Shown: positions 22,159 to 34,946, counted from the first letter of the stretch. The stretch: 64,000 nt of DNA from Ehretia macrophylla (GCA_037974665.1 CM075769.1:78701190-78765189); one strand, 5' to 3'. Notes: generated by a model not told the origin, from the letters alone. Made by a program: numbers and translations.

Positions 22159-25100
22159 TGTCACGCCCCAACCCGGCCTATAAAGGTTAGACTAGGGTGT
22201 GATCTAAACATTCAAGTCACGTCTCGTACTTAACCGTTCATGAATATTTAACACTTAACGTTTGGCCTAAACTCCAAAACTTTTCGGTAAACCGGCAGTC
22301 TAACGGCTGTACTTGGGCTCTTTGGTTTGGACTAATTCTCTACACACCTCAATTATTCCAATCATTAATCCAATTCCATTAAGGACTCCTATTTGTCACC
22401 AACCGATTTGCCTACTAGTTTATCTTGAAAGTCTCATTTGGTTAATAAGCCTAACATGATAACTATGTCCCGTTTATTTGTCAATTTCCTACCATGCAAG
22501 TACCTATTATCCTTTAGTTTGCAAATGAGTACCTAAGTGAAATTAGATAGAATTAACTTAGTTGATTGTTCATCTAGTGGTTTGACTGCCTACGATAACT
22601 ACTAATTAAGAAAACGAAAGCAAACAACCAAATAAAAGTTCGTCCAGTTATAGATAGTACAATCCCAGAATTAGACCCAAATTACAACGGGGTCATTTAC
22701 ATCACTAAACAACGAGCAACATAAAAGAAATAGTCTTCAAGTGGCATAGTTCACAAATAGCCATAATCATGCAAAGCACACAAGACAGGCAATCACTCCA
22801 AGGAATCATCGTTAGGCACATCGTCCTTGGGTACCTGTTCTCGATCTTCTTCACCTGAGATGATAAAAGAGGGTGAGTCCTTATGAACTCAGCGAGGGGG
22901 AACGAGAAATACGTTTTGAAACTCATATTCCGGTTCAATTTATGAAAACTCTTTTTGAGAACATGTCACGTATTACAAATAATAAGGTACGCAATTTTAA
23001 GAAACAAATCGAGTAACGGATACAAAGTAAGGGAACATAAATGCCAGTCTTTCCTCCCCGAGGTTCTCTAGGAACCAAGCGAGAGTACTTATACACATAG
23101 TAAAAAGGATACGGTGAGCATTTGCTCTCAATATCAATTTCGATTCATTTGGTGCGGCCGACTTCAATAATCCACTTATCGCTCCCAATTGGGTGTACTC
23201 CGGATGTACCCCGAAACCTACGACCCAACTCTCCGAGGGTGAAATGCCAAGCGAGAGAGGGAATTGGACCATGGTAGTCACGGTAACACCGGCAAGCCCG
23301 ATGCCGCCCGGCGTGCGTGAAACACTACCATGCCACACTGAAGGTTGCAACCTTGTATACAATGCCCATTTATGTCCTTTAAGATTTCACATTAGGAGGT
23401 CCACAAAGTAGGTTGCCTCCGAGCAAGTATATGATCACATTTTGACATATTGGCATATAAGGCATTGTAAGAACATATAATCATTTCATATATCCATTTG
23501 AAAGCAATTAAACTTTAACGGGCAGCCAAGTAATCATGTTCAAATAAACCATTGAATATCTTTTAACAATTCACATTAGGAGGACAACAAAGTAGGTTGC
23601 CTCCGAGTAATTTCAAGATCACATATTGCCAAGTAAACTAACGAGGCATGCTTGACATGAAATTTTGCTTTGTAGAACACATAGAGTCATATGAACATTA
23701 AACGGGCAGCCATGTAACACATGCAAGTCAAGCCATATAACTCATTTCGAAGTTCACGTAATCAAGTGATACGAATATTCAACATACAACAACATTTACG
23801 TGGGTTCGGTTGCAAGAAAGGCTTATATGACAACATGCAATGGTCAAAATCACATTTGAAGTTATAAAACATTTACGGGTAGCCCACTAAGCATATAATT
23901 TCCACAGAATACCCAAGAATCAACACTTAGCAAAACTACCTAGTCATTAGGGTTTCCATTTCATGCTTAATCGTGTGATTAAAACCCTAAGTCAACTCAA
24001 AATCATTCTCAAGTCATGCATCATTCCATTCAAGCATACTCAAGTACTCAAAACAGTCCACATAACATCCCAACACCACATTTCCACACAATTAGAACCA
24101 CAAAAGGGGTTACAACAATTTTCCAAGCATGTAGCTAAATGAAACCTTTACTGCAATAGGCTGTTTTCCCACAATCAATAGGATAATCAAAAAATCTCCA
24201 AATTCAGTGAATAAGATTTCAAATTAAAGCTTAAGAAGTTAACTAAAATCAGAAACAAACCTTGCATCAATTGGAGTTCAGAATCATTAGTTATGGCCGA
24301 AACAGTGAGGTAACACAAAACTGTCCAGATTTGCACACTTTTCAGAAATTGACGTTTTTGAGGTCCTTAGGGTCCGTTTTAGCTTTGGTCCATTTCTGAC
24401 AAAATTGCCCATAACTGTATAAACTAGCAGCACACAAAATTTCATCTTTTTTGGACAACATTTACTAAGTCAATTATGCTTCGTTCCACAAGGTCAGTGC
24501 ATCTGCCAAAGCCTGCTTCATTTTTTCAGATTTCCAGATTTGGTCACATTTTAAATATTTGCCATTTTGAGGACCTTATAATCAAAATTAGCTTCGACCT
24601 ATTTCTGGGAAAAATGTTCAAAACTGTCCAAAATAGTCACCTACCAATTTTCGTTCATTTTTAACATCATTTGCCTAGCTAAACGTACCTCGAACAGACT
24701 GGTCAGAGAGCTGTTAACAATTTCGACTTCACCTAGCATCATTTTCAAGCCAAGATCTTGCCATGCATGGTTGTTTAAGCTTATGAACGACCATATAGCT
24801 CAAGTACAGAAGCAAATACACACATTTATAAGCATGCATGTGAAATTTTGAAGAGTTTTCAAAAAGTTTTAACCCTCACCTTTGCAATCAACCCAAAAAA
24901 AGGCTCAAAACCTTTTTGAAGCTCAAATCTCTTCTTCTTGCTTGCTTAGCCGAGATGCCAACTAGCTTTTCTCTATTTTTCCTAGCTTAGTGATCAATCT
25001 CTTAGCACATGGATGAGGTTAGAACAAGAAGAAAAGAAATGGAAGCTTAAAAACTCACCAAGGCCGAAAATGGTGACTCAAAATGCTTGCATGTGTGTTT

Positions 25101-26214
25101 CTTGCATCCTAGCTTGCTTGGGTGAGTTTCTTTGCTTGTGGTTTGTCTTGATGCACCATAGGATGATGAAGATGAGCTAAGAGGTGGAGAGAACTCAGCC
25201 AAAACCGAAATGGAGAGAGAGAGGGAGAGGGAGAGAAGAAAAATGTGAGGAAAGTGAGAGAAATGAGAGAAAAATGAGGCTTTTGCAATTTTTTGAGCAT
25301 GTGGTCAGCCTTGGGCATACAAATTCAGACTTTTTTTGTCTTCAAGATGGAATTTTGAAATGTTAGCATGGGCATAGGTGGTTTGGTCGAAAATGGTGTG
25401 AGAATTGAGGTGGTTTGAGCAATTTTTTATGCATTTGTGTCATAGTTTGTCTAAGCATGCATAGTTAATTGTATAATTGTTCAAACCTTGTGCAAAAACC
25501 ATGGTATGGTCGGCCAAAGCATGTGCCAAATCTGAATTTTTGTCATGTTTTGGATGTTATTTAATTGTGTATTGAAAGTGCAAAAAGAATAAAGAATAAG
25601 GAATAAAGAATGTCTAGCTTTTTGTGTTATTTTGTCTTCTAGTGAGTTAAATTAGGATTATAATATTGATAGTGGATTTTGTAGGATTGTTTAATAGTCT
25701 AGTGCTCCGTGTAAGATGCTCTCTTGATTAGAGTGAAAGCACGCTTTCCTAGGTCTAGGGCACGCACTACGAGGTAGGACACGAACTACGAGATGAACGC
25801 ACTTTTTTCAAGACTAAGGCACATACTTCAAGATAAGTGCACGGATTCTAATGCTAACACATGCAACCCTAGGTGAATGAACGTAGATCAAAATAAGGAA
25901 CGTAATTCAATGCAATGCATGTAATTCAAGACATGACTCTTAAACCTAGGTTAAGGCACGCAGTTCAAGGTTAATGCACGAAACGAAGAGACACCGGGAA
26001 ATCAAGGTCTCGCACGTACATTAAGGTCATGGCATGTTTATTTAGGTATCGCACGTATATCGAGGATTAGGGCACACAATTCTAGGTTAAGGCACGTATA
26101 ACAAGGCATGCACGAAAACTAAGACAGGGCATGTAATCCTAGATCGATCATATAATTTTAGGTCTATGGCGCGCAAATCGAGGTAGGACACGTTATTCGG
26201 GGTCGGGCCTCACA
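22159..26214 (-). mobile_element. Nested solo LTR, inverted orientation
   Basis: 4056 bp, TGTCACGCCCC to GGGCCTCACA on the plus strand: the reverse complement of the host element's LTR type. It has a perfect GTTCT target duplication (22154-22158 and 26215-26219). No internal sequence remains, so it is a solo LTR left by LTR-LTR recombination. It is more diverged from the host LTRs than they are from each other, so it represents another subfamily member. It carries the same internal modules in reverse order: acceptor-like site and 20-codon frame at 22793-22855, GC-rich block at 23155-23350, GA tract at 25212, 20-bp repeats at 25745-26195. Confidence 0.93.
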
Positions 26215-26503
26215 GTTCTATTGTTAGAATACCGATGCAACTTTGATGACTATGTTTGAAGACTCTAACCTTAGTTAATGAACTTGACCTTAAGATCAAA
26301 TGGAGAATAGAGTCGTTCAAAGAAAATAACTATAAATGTAGAGGTCACACCGAACTAAATGATTGAAGAAACATAGGAAGTGAATTGGTTATGGTAAGAG
26401 ATCACCAAACAGGGGACGAACCGGAGTAGGAAGAATAACAAGGGTAAGAATCCGTCTAAATGACCTCACTAGGCAAGAATGAATCTCGGGGCGAAATTCT
26501 TTT
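26215..26503 (+). mobile_element. Retrotransposon internal region, right part
   Basis: About 290 bp between the nested LTR and the polypurine tract. No open frame. The end, with TCTCGGGGCGAAATTC, resembles the 3' end of pol plus the untranslated leader to the polypurine tract in Del/Tekay-like elements. Confidence 0.75.
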
Positions 26504-26516
26504 AAGGAGGGGAGGA
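26504..26516 (+). other. Polypurine tract
   Basis: AAGGAGGGGAGGA, 13 purines ending directly at the first base of the 3' LTR. It is the expected primer for plus-strand DNA synthesis. Confidence 0.92.
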
Positions 26517-29500
26517 TGTGAGGCCCGCCCCCGAGTAATGTGTGTTACCTTGATTTGCGTGCCATAGACCCCTAATTATATGCCCGACCTTGGATTACAT
26601 GTCCTGTCTTGGTTTTCGTTCATACCTCGTCATACGTGCCTTGACCAAGAATAGTGTGCCCTAATCCCCGACTCATGTGCGGTACCTAGAAATACATGCC
26701 CTGACCTCGATGTACGTGCGTTACCTCGTTTCGTGTGCCCTAACCTTGAACTGCGTACCTTAACCTAAGTTTAAGAGTCGTACCTCGATTTGCGTGCATT
26801 ACATTGAATTACATTCCTTGTATTGGTTTACGTGCATTCACCTAGGATTGCGTGCATTAGTCTTGAAGTCCGTGTCTTACCTCGTAGTTTGTGTCTACCT
26901 CGTGATTCGTGCCCTGTATTGATTTATGTGTATGTCTCGTCGTGCCCTAGACTTAGGAAAGCGTGCCCGCACGCTAATCAATAAAGAATCCTACACAAAG
27001 CACTAGACTATAAAATAATCCTACAAACACCACTAACTATTATTATAATCCTAATTCAAATCTCTACAAAATCCACTAACACCTAAATATTATATTTTAA
27101 ACTCACTACAAGACAAAATCTCACAAACCTCTAAACATATCCTATATTCTATTCTACATAAAGTCCCTAAATACCCAACATTCTCTTACACACATGTTAA
27201 AACAATTCAAAAGATGACACAAATCTGAATTTTTGCATGCCCAAGGCCAACATATGCATCAACTTTTGCAAAAGCCTCATTTTTCTCTCATTTCTCTCAC
27301 TTTCCTCACATTTTCTCTCTCTCCCTCTCACTCTCTCTCTCCATTTCGGTTTTGGCTGAGTTCTCTCCACCTCTTAGCTCATCTTCATCATCCTATGGTG
27401 CTCAAGACAAACCACAAGCAAAGAAACTCACCCAAGCAAGCTAGGATGCAAGAAACACACATGCAAGCATTTTGAGTCACCATTTTCGGCCTTGGTGAGT
27501 TTTTAAGCTTCCATTTCTTTTCTTCTTGTTCTAACCTTATGCATGTGCTAAGAGATTGATCACTAAGCTAGGAAAAATAGAGAAAAGCTAGTTGGAATCT
27601 TGGCTAAGCAAGAAGAAGAAGAGATTTGAGCTTCAACAAGGTTTTTGAGCATTTTTTGGGTTGATTGCAAAGGTGAGGGCTAAAACCTTTTGAAAACTCT
27701 TCAAAAATCAACATGCATGCTAATAAATATGTGTATTTGCTTCTGTACTTGAGCTATATGGTCGTTCATAAGCTCAAACAACCATGCATGGCAAGATCTT
27801 GGCTTGAAAATGATGCTAGGTGAAGTCGAAATTGTTGATAGGTCTCTGACCAGTCTGTTCGAGGTAAGTTTAGCTAGGAAACTAATGTTGAAAATGCATG
27901 AAAATTGGCAGGTGACTAGTTTGGACAGTTTTGAACATTTTTCCCAGAAATAGGCACAAGCTAATTTTGAGGCTAAGGTCCTCAAAATGGAAAATCTTTA
28001 AAATGTGACCAAATCTGGAAATCTGGAAAAATGAAGCAGGTTTTGGCAGATGCACTGACCTTGTGGAACGAACCATATTTGACTTAGTAAATGTTGTCCA
28101 AAATCAAAAATATTTGGTGTTCTGCTATATTTTTCAGTTCTGGACATTTTTTTCAGAAATGGACTACGGCTAAAACTGACCCTAAGGACCTCAAAAACCT
28201 CAATTTCTGAAAAGTGTGCAAATCTGGACAGTTTTGTGCTATTGCACGGTTTCGGCTATATCTAATGATCCCGAACTCAAATTGATGCAAAGTTTATTTC
28301 TCATTTTAATTAACTTCTTAAGCTTTAATTTGAAATCTTATTCACTGAATTTGGAGATTTTTGCTTATCCGATTGATTGTGAGAATACAGCCTATTGCAG
28401 TAAGGGTTTCACTTAATGTTGTGCTTAGAAAATTGTTGTGACTCCTCTTGTTGAATTAAATGCTTGGGATTATAGCTACGGGATGTTGTGTGGACTGTTT
28501 TGAATGTTTGAGGATGTTTAATTAAATGATGCATGGTTTGAGATTGACTTTGAGTTGGGTTGAGGCTCAAATTGCACGAATATACATGACATGGAAACCC
28601 TAATGACTAGGTAGTTTTGCTAAGTATTGATCAATTGGACATTGTGTGGGAATTATATGCTTAGTGGGCTGCCCGTAAATGTCTTATAACTTCAAATGCG
28701 ATTTTGACCATTGCATGTTGACAAATAAGCTTTTCTTGCACCCGAACCCATGATTGATGTCATTGCATGTTGAATAATCGTATCACTTGATTACGTGGAC
28801 TTTGAAATGAGTTATATGGCTTGACTTGCATGTGTTACATGGCTGCCCGTTTAATGTTCATATGACTCTATGTGTTCTACAAGTGAAATTCATGTCAAGC
28901 ATGCCTCGTTCGTTTACTTGGCAATATGTGATCTTGAAATTGCTCGGAGGCAACCTACATTGTTGTCCTCTTAATGTGAATTGTTAAAATATATTCAATG
29001 GTTTATTTGAACATGATTACTTGGCTGCCCGTTAAAGTTTAATTGCTTTCAAATGGATATATGAAATGATTATATGTTCTTACAATGCCTTATATGCCAA
29101 TATGTCAAAATGTGATCATATACTTGCTCGGAGGCAACCTACTTTGTTGACCTCCTAATGTGAAATGTTAAATGACATAAATGTGCATTGCATATGAGGT
29201 TGCAACCTTTCATTGTGGCATGGTAGCGTTTCACGAACGTCGGGCAGCATAGGGCTTGCCGGTGCTCCTGTGACTACCATGGTCCAATTCCCTCTGTCGC
29301 TTGGCATTCCACCCTTGGAGAGTTGGGTCGTAGGTCTCGGGGTACATCAGGAGTACACCCAATTGGGAGCGATAAGGGGATTATTGAAGTCGGGCGCAAC
29401 AATTGTATCGAAATTGAAATTGAGAGCAACTGCTCACCGTATCCTTTTACTGTGTGTATAAGTACTCTCGCTTGGTTCCTAGAGAACCTCGGGAAGGAAA

Positions 29501-30344
29501 GACTTGTATTTCTGTTCCTTTACTTGATTTTACTGTTATATTCATGTTTGAAAAAGGGATTTTCATAAATTGAACCGAAAAATGAGTTTCAAAAGGTATT
29601 TCTCGTTCCTCCTCGCTGAGTTCATAAGGACTCACCCTCTTTTTATAACAGGTGAAGAAGAACAGGTACAGGTACCCGAGGACAACGTGCCTATCGATGA
29701 TTCCTTGGAGTGATTGCCTGTCCCTACATGCTTTTGTGCCTTGTCTGAAAGTGGTTGCTATATGGATGTTGTGTTTGATTGCAACTATTCATTTTATTGA
29801 TGTAAATGGCCCCGTTGTAATTTGGGTCTAGTTCTGGGATTGTACTATCTATAACCGGATGAACTTTTATTTGGTTGTTTGCTTTCGTTTTCTTCATTAG
29901 TAGTTATCGTAGGCATTCAAACCACTAGATGAGCAATCAACTAGGTTAATTCTATCTAATTTCACTTAGGTGCTCATTTCCAAACTAAAGGATAATAGGT
30001 ACTTGCATGATAGGAAATTGACAAATAAACGAGACATAGTTATCATGTTAGGCTTACTAACCAAACGAGACTTTCAAGATAAACTAGTAGGCAAATCGGT
30101 TGGTGACAAATAGGAGTCCTTAATGGACTTGGATTAATGATTGGAATAATTGAGGCGTTTAGAGAATTAGGTCAAACCAAAGAGCCCAATAACAGCCGTT
30201 ATACTGCCGATTTGCTGAAAAATTTTGGAGTTTAGGCCAAAATGTTAAGTGTTAAATCTTTATACACAGTTAAGTATGTGATATTACCTGAATGTTTAGA
30301 TCACACCCTAGTCTAACCTTCATAGGCCAGGTTGGGGCGTGACA
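26517..30344 (+). repeat. 3' LTR of the retrotransposon
   Basis: 3828 bp, TGTGAGGCCC to GGGGCGTGACA, nearly identical to the 5' LTR and with the same modules (CT tract 27312-27342, GC-rich block 29195-29405, acceptor-like site and 20-codon frame 29651-29713). It is followed at once by the TCTGA duplication and by 5S spacer TGTCCCGCGAGTCAGG. Confidence 0.94.
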
Positions 30345-30745
30345 TCTGATGTCCCGCGAGTCAGGTTGTCGTTCTTTTAACAGCTCACGACGTACGATTC
30401 GGGACAGAAAAATAGAGCAAAAGAAGAAAAGTGGACTGAAACTATTGAAAACGTTCGATTTTGGGCTCCAAAAATGGGTAAAGCGAGCAATCTGGCTGCC
30501 CCCTTCGTAGAGCTCTCAGAGAGCTTTGCAACGGTATGCTGTTCGCCGCGTAACTCCTTACGGATCAAAAGTTAAGGGCACCGGAGCGACGGAGACCTGG
30601 TCACAAACCCTACGCCCTCGGTTTGCGGGCCCGGCCTCTACGTGAAGCGAAGTTGTCTTGCCCAATGTTCCGTGGGATTCGGTAATAGATATTTGGTCGA
30701 TAAAGTATCTTGGCAACCCTAACTAGGGCAAAAAAAATTGAAAAG

Positions 30746-30864
30746 GGGGTACAACACAAGGACTTCCCAGGGGGTCACCCATCCTAGTACTACTCTCGCC
30801 CAAGCACGCTTAACTTCAGAGTTCTGATGGGATCCGGTGCATTAGTACTGGTATGATTGCACTC
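30746..30864 (-). rRNA. 5S rRNA gene copy 25
   Basis: First gene after the retrotransposon. Differences: GGGTACAACACAAGG at the 3' end, TTCAGAG, TTAGTACTGG and GATTGCACTC. Confidence 0.94.
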
Positions 30865-31420
30865 GTCATGTTGAGGGCACAATTCCTATATGTGTTAATG
30901 GTTCACAATGCCAGCCTAGAGAGATGGCCCATTCAAAAGGCCCAATGGGATTAACGACAACCCATACGCTTCAACAACACAGCATCCTCGCAAGACGTGA
31001 TATCGACACATTGTAGGGCCCTTTGATGTTCAGCGAGTCATGTTGTCGTCCTTTTAACAGCTCACGACGTACAATCCGGGACGGAAAAATAGAGCAAAAT
31101 AAGAAAAGTGGACTAAAATGATGAAAACATTCGATTTTGGGCTCCAAAAAGGGGACAACAAGCAATCTTGCTGCCACCTTCATAGAGCTCTCAGAGAGCT
31201 TTGCAACGGTATGCTGTGCGCCGCGTAACTCCTTACGGATCAAAAGTTATGGGCACCAGAGTGACGGAGGCCTAGTCACAAACCCTACGCCCTCGGTTTG
31301 CGGGCCCGGCCTCTACGTGAAGCAAAGTTGTCTTGCCCAATGTTCCATGGGATTCCGGAATAGAGATTTGGTGGATAAAGTATCTTGGTAACCCTAACCA
31401 GGGCAAAAAAAATTGAAAAG

Positions 31421-31539
31421 GGCGTGCAACACGAGAACTTCCCAAGGGGTCACCCATCCTAGTACTATTCTCGCCCAAGCACGCTTAACTTCGGAGTTCT
31501 GATGGGATCCGGTGCATTAGTGCTAGTATTATCACACCG
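31421..31539 (-). rRNA. 5S rRNA gene copy 26
   Basis: Differences: GGCGTGC, GAGAACTTCCCAAGGGG, TACTATTCTCG, and GTGCTAGTATTATCACACCG at the 5' end of the RNA. Confidence 0.93.
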
Positions 31540-32096
31540 GTCAAGTTGAGGGCACAATTCCTATATGTGTTAACGGTTCACAGTGCCAGCCTAGAGAGAT
31601 GGCCCATTCAAAAGGCCCAACGGGCTTAACGACAACCCATCCGCTTCAACAACGCAGCAACCTCGCAAGACGTGATATCGACACGTTGTAGGGCCCTCTG
31701 ATGTCCAGCGAGTCAGGTTGTCGTCCTTTTAACAACTCACGACGTACGATCTGGGATGAAAAAACAGAGCAAAAGAAGAAAAGTGGACTGAAACTGATGA
31801 AAACATTGGATTTTAGGCTCCAAAAAGGGCAAAGCGAGCAAGTTGGCTGCCCCCTTCGTAGTGCATTCAGAGTGCTTTGCAACGGTATGCTGTGTACTAC
31901 GTAACTCCTTACGGATCAATAGTTATGGGCACCGGAGCGACGGAGTCCTGGTCACAAACCCTACGCCCTCGGTTTGCAGGCCCGGCCTCTACGTGAAGCG
32001 AAGTTCTCTTGCCCAATGTTCCGTGGGATTCGGTAATAGAGATTTGGCTAATAAAGTATCTTGGCAACCCTAACCAGGGCAAAAAAAATTGAAAAT

Positions 32097-32215
32097 GGGG
32101 TGTTGCACGAGGACTTCCCAGGGGGTCACCCATCCTAGTACTACTCTCGCCCAAGCACGCTTAACTTCGCAGTTCTGATGGGATCCGGTGCAATAGTGCT
32201 GGTATGATTGCACCC
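32097..32215 (-). rRNA. 5S rRNA gene copy 27
   Basis: TGTTGCACG near the 3' end, TTCGCAGTTC beside the A box, TGCAATAGTG and GATTGCACCC. Copy 31 shares the TGTTGCACG form. Confidence 0.94.
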
Positions 32216-32773
32216 GTCATGTTGAGGGCACAATTCCTATATGTGTTGACGGTTCACAGTGCCAGCCTAGAGAGATTGCCCATCGAAAAGGCCCAATGGC
32301 CTTAACTACAACCCATCCGCTTCAACAACGCAGCATCCTCACAAGACGTGATAGCGACACGTTGTAGGGCCCTCTGATGTCCCACCTGTCATGTTGTCAT
32401 CCTTTTAAAAGCTCACGACGTATGATCCAGGACGGAAAAACAGGGCAAAAGAAGAAAAGTGGACTGAAATTGATGAAAATCCTCGATTTTGGGCTCCAAA
32501 AATGGCCACAGCAAGCAATTTGGCTGCCCCCGTCGTAGAGCTCTCAGAGAGCTTTGCAATGGTATGCTGTGCGCCGCGTAACTCTTTACGGATCAAAAGT
32601 TATGGGCACCGGAGCGACGGAGGCCTGGTCACAAACCCTATGCCCTCGGTTTGCGGGCCCGGACTCTACGTGAAGTGAAGTTGTCTTGCCCAATGTTCCG
32701 TGGGATTCGGTAATAGAGATTTGGTGGATAAAGTATCTTGGCAACCCTCACCAGGGCAAAAAAAATTGAAAAG

Positions 32774-32892
32774 GGGGTGCAACACGAGGACTTCCCAGGG
32801 GGTCACCCATCCTAGTACTACTCTCACCCAAGCACGCTTAACTTCGGTGTTCTAATGGTATCCGGTGCATTAGTGTTGGTATGATCGCACCC
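32774..32892 (-). rRNA. 5S rRNA gene copy 28
   Basis: Differences: CTCACCC, TTCGGTGTTCTAATGGTATC and TAGTGTTGG. The C box is intact. Confidence 0.95.
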
Positions 32893-33449
32893 GTCATGTT
32901 GACGGCACAATTCCTATATGTGTTAACGGTTCACAGTGCCAGCCTAGAGATATGGCCCATTCAAAAGGCACAATGGGCTTAACGACAACCCATCCGCTTC
33001 AACAACGCAGCATCCTCGCAAGACGTGATATCGACACATTGTAGGGCCCTCTGATGTCCCGCGAGTCAGGTTGTCATCCTTTTAACAACTCATGACGTAC
33101 GATCCTGGACGGAAAAAAAGAACAAAAGAGGAAAAGTGGACTGAAACTGATGAAAACGTTCGATTTTGGGTTTCAAAAAGGGCACAGCGAGCAAGCTAGC
33201 TGCCCATGTCGTAGAGCTCTCAGAGAGCTTTGCAACGGTATGTTGTGCGCCACATAACTCCTTATGGATCAAAAGTTATGGGCATCGGAGCGACGGATAC
33301 CTAATCACAAACCCTACGCCCTCGGTTTGCTGGCCCGGCCTCTACGTGAAGCGAAGTTGTCTTGCCCAATGTTCCATGGGATTCGATAATAGAGATTTGG
33401 TGGATGAAGTATCTTGGCAACCCTAACCAGGGCAAAAAAAATTGAAAAT

Positions 33450-33568
33450 GGAGTGCAACACGAGGACTTCCCAGGGGGTCACCCATCCTAGTACTACTCT
33501 CGCCCAAGCACGCTTAACTTCGGAGTTCTAATGGGATCTAGTACATTTGTGCTGGTATGATCGCATCC
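33450..33568 (-). rRNA. 5S rRNA gene copy 29, sister of copy 24
   Basis: Shares with copy 24 the rare features GAGTGCAAC, GCATTTGTG/ACATTTGTG, CGCATCC, the disrupted upstream CCTACATTG and an LTR start at the same spacer position. Its own changes include CTAATGGGATCTAGTAC. Confidence 0.94.
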
Positions 33569-33729
33569 GTCATCTGGAGGGCACAATTCCTACATTGTTA
33601 ATGGTTCACAGTGCCAGCCTAGATAGATGGCCCATTCAAAAGGCCCAATGGGCTTAACGACAACCCATCCGCTTCAACAACGCAGTATCCTCGCAAGACG
33701 TGATATCGACACGTTGTAGGGCCCTCTGA

Positions 33730-33831
33730 TGTGATGCCCGACCCCGAATAACGTGTGTTTCGTTGATTTGCATGCCATAGACCCCTAATTATATGACCGA
33801 CCTTGGATTACATGTCCTATCTTGGTTTTCG
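33730..33831 (+). mobile_element. LTR stub 1 (first 0.1 kb of the LTR) in a 5S spacer
   Basis: Begins TGTGATGCCCGACCCCG at the same spacer position (after CTCTGA) as the 15720 element. It matches about 101 bp of LTR start, then changes abruptly at CTTGGTTTTC to 5S spacer GGGCACCGGAGCG. The stub replaces about 227 bp of spacer, so this unit is 551 bp. Confidence 0.95.
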
Positions 33832-34000
33832 GGCACCGGAGCGACGGAGACCTGGTCAAAAACCCTACGCCCTCAGTTTGCGGGCCCGGCCTCTACGTGA
33901 AGCGAAGTTGTCTTGCCCAGAGTTCCGTGCGATTCAGTAATAGAGATTTGGTGGATAAACTATCTTGGCAACCCTAACCAGGGCAAAAAAAATTGAAAAG

Positions 34001-34119
34001 GGGGTGCAACACGAGGACTTCCCAGGGGGTCCCCCATCCTAGTACTACTCTCGCCCAAGCACGCTTAACTTCGGAGTTCTGATGGGATCCAGTGCATTAG
34101 TGCTGGTATGATCGCACCC
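34001..34119 (-). rRNA. 5S rRNA gene copy 30
   Basis: Two differences (GGGGTCCCCC and ATCCAGTG). The LTR stub lies in the spacer downstream of this gene (left on the map). Confidence 0.96.
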
Positions 34120-34665
34120 GTCATGTTGAGGGCACAATTCCTATATGTGTTAATGGTTCACAGTGCCAGCCTAGAGAGATGGCCCATTCAAAAGGCCCAA
34201 TGGCCTTAATGACAACCCATCCGCTTCAACAATGCAGCATCCTCGCAAGACATTATATCGACACGTTGTAGGGCCCTCTGATGTCCCGCGAGTCAGGTTG
34301 TCGTCCTTTTAACAGCTCACGACGTATGATCCTGGACGGAAAAACAGAGCAAAAGAAGAAAAGTGGACTGAAATTGATGAAAACGTTTGATTTTAGGCTC
34401 CAAAAAGGGCACAGCGAGCAAGCTGGCTACCCCATTCATAGAGCTCTCAGAGAGCTTTGTAACGGTATGCTGTGCGCTGCGTAACTCCTTACGGATCAAA
34501 AGTTATGGGCACCGGAGCGACGGAGACTTGGTCACAAACCCTACGCCCTCGGTTTGCGGACCGGCCTCTATGTGAAGCGAAGTTATCTTGCCCAATGTTT
34601 GGTAATAGAGATATGGTGGATAAAGTAGTTTGGCAACCCTAACTAGGACAAAAAAAAATGAAAAG

Positions 34666-34784
34666 GGGGTGTTGCACGAGGACTTCCCAGGGGGTCACCC
34701 ATCCTAGTACTACTCTCGCCCAAGCACGCTTAACTTCGGAGTTCTGATGGGATCCGTTGCATTAGTGCTGGTATGATCGCACCC
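34666..34784 (-). rRNA. 5S rRNA gene copy 31
   Basis: TGTTGCACG near the 3' end and ATCCGTTGC; otherwise consensus. Confidence 0.95.
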
Positions 34785-34946
34785 GTCATGTTGAGGGCAC
34801 AATTCGTATAAGTGTTAACGGTTCATAGTGCCAGCCTAGAGAGATGGCCCATTCAAAAGGCCCAATGGCCTTAACGACAACCCATCCGCTTCAACAATGC
34901 AGCATCCTCGCAAGACGTGATATCGACACGTTTTAGGGCCCTCTGA

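Larger units (their letters stand above)
15720..30344 (+). mobile_element. LTR retrotransposon, non-autonomous Ty3/Gypsy-like (LARD-like), with nested LTR
   Basis: Complete element of 14.6 kb with LTRs at both ends, starting TGTGAGGCCC and ending GTGACA. The 5-bp target duplication TCTGA (15715-15719 and 30345-30349) brackets it, and the 5S spacer resumes exactly after it. It has a tRNA-iMet primer-binding site and a polypurine tract. After removing the nested solo LTR and its duplicated target, the internal part is only about 2.9 kb. I find no reading frame or motif for gag, protease, reverse transcriptase, RNase H or integrase. Long LTRs with a non-coding interior are the hallmark of LARDs, which move using proteins of an autonomous relative. 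The CGGGGCGAAATTCTTTTAAGG context of the polypurine tract resembles the end of Del/Tekay-type Ty3/Gypsy elements; that family placement is inference. Confidence 0.93.

Noticed and set aside
15720..30344. Possible Cassandra-type TRIM element, which carries 5S promoter sequence in its LTR
   Set aside because: These LTRs are about 3.8 kb and contain no 5S A box or C box; Cassandra elements are under 1 kb.
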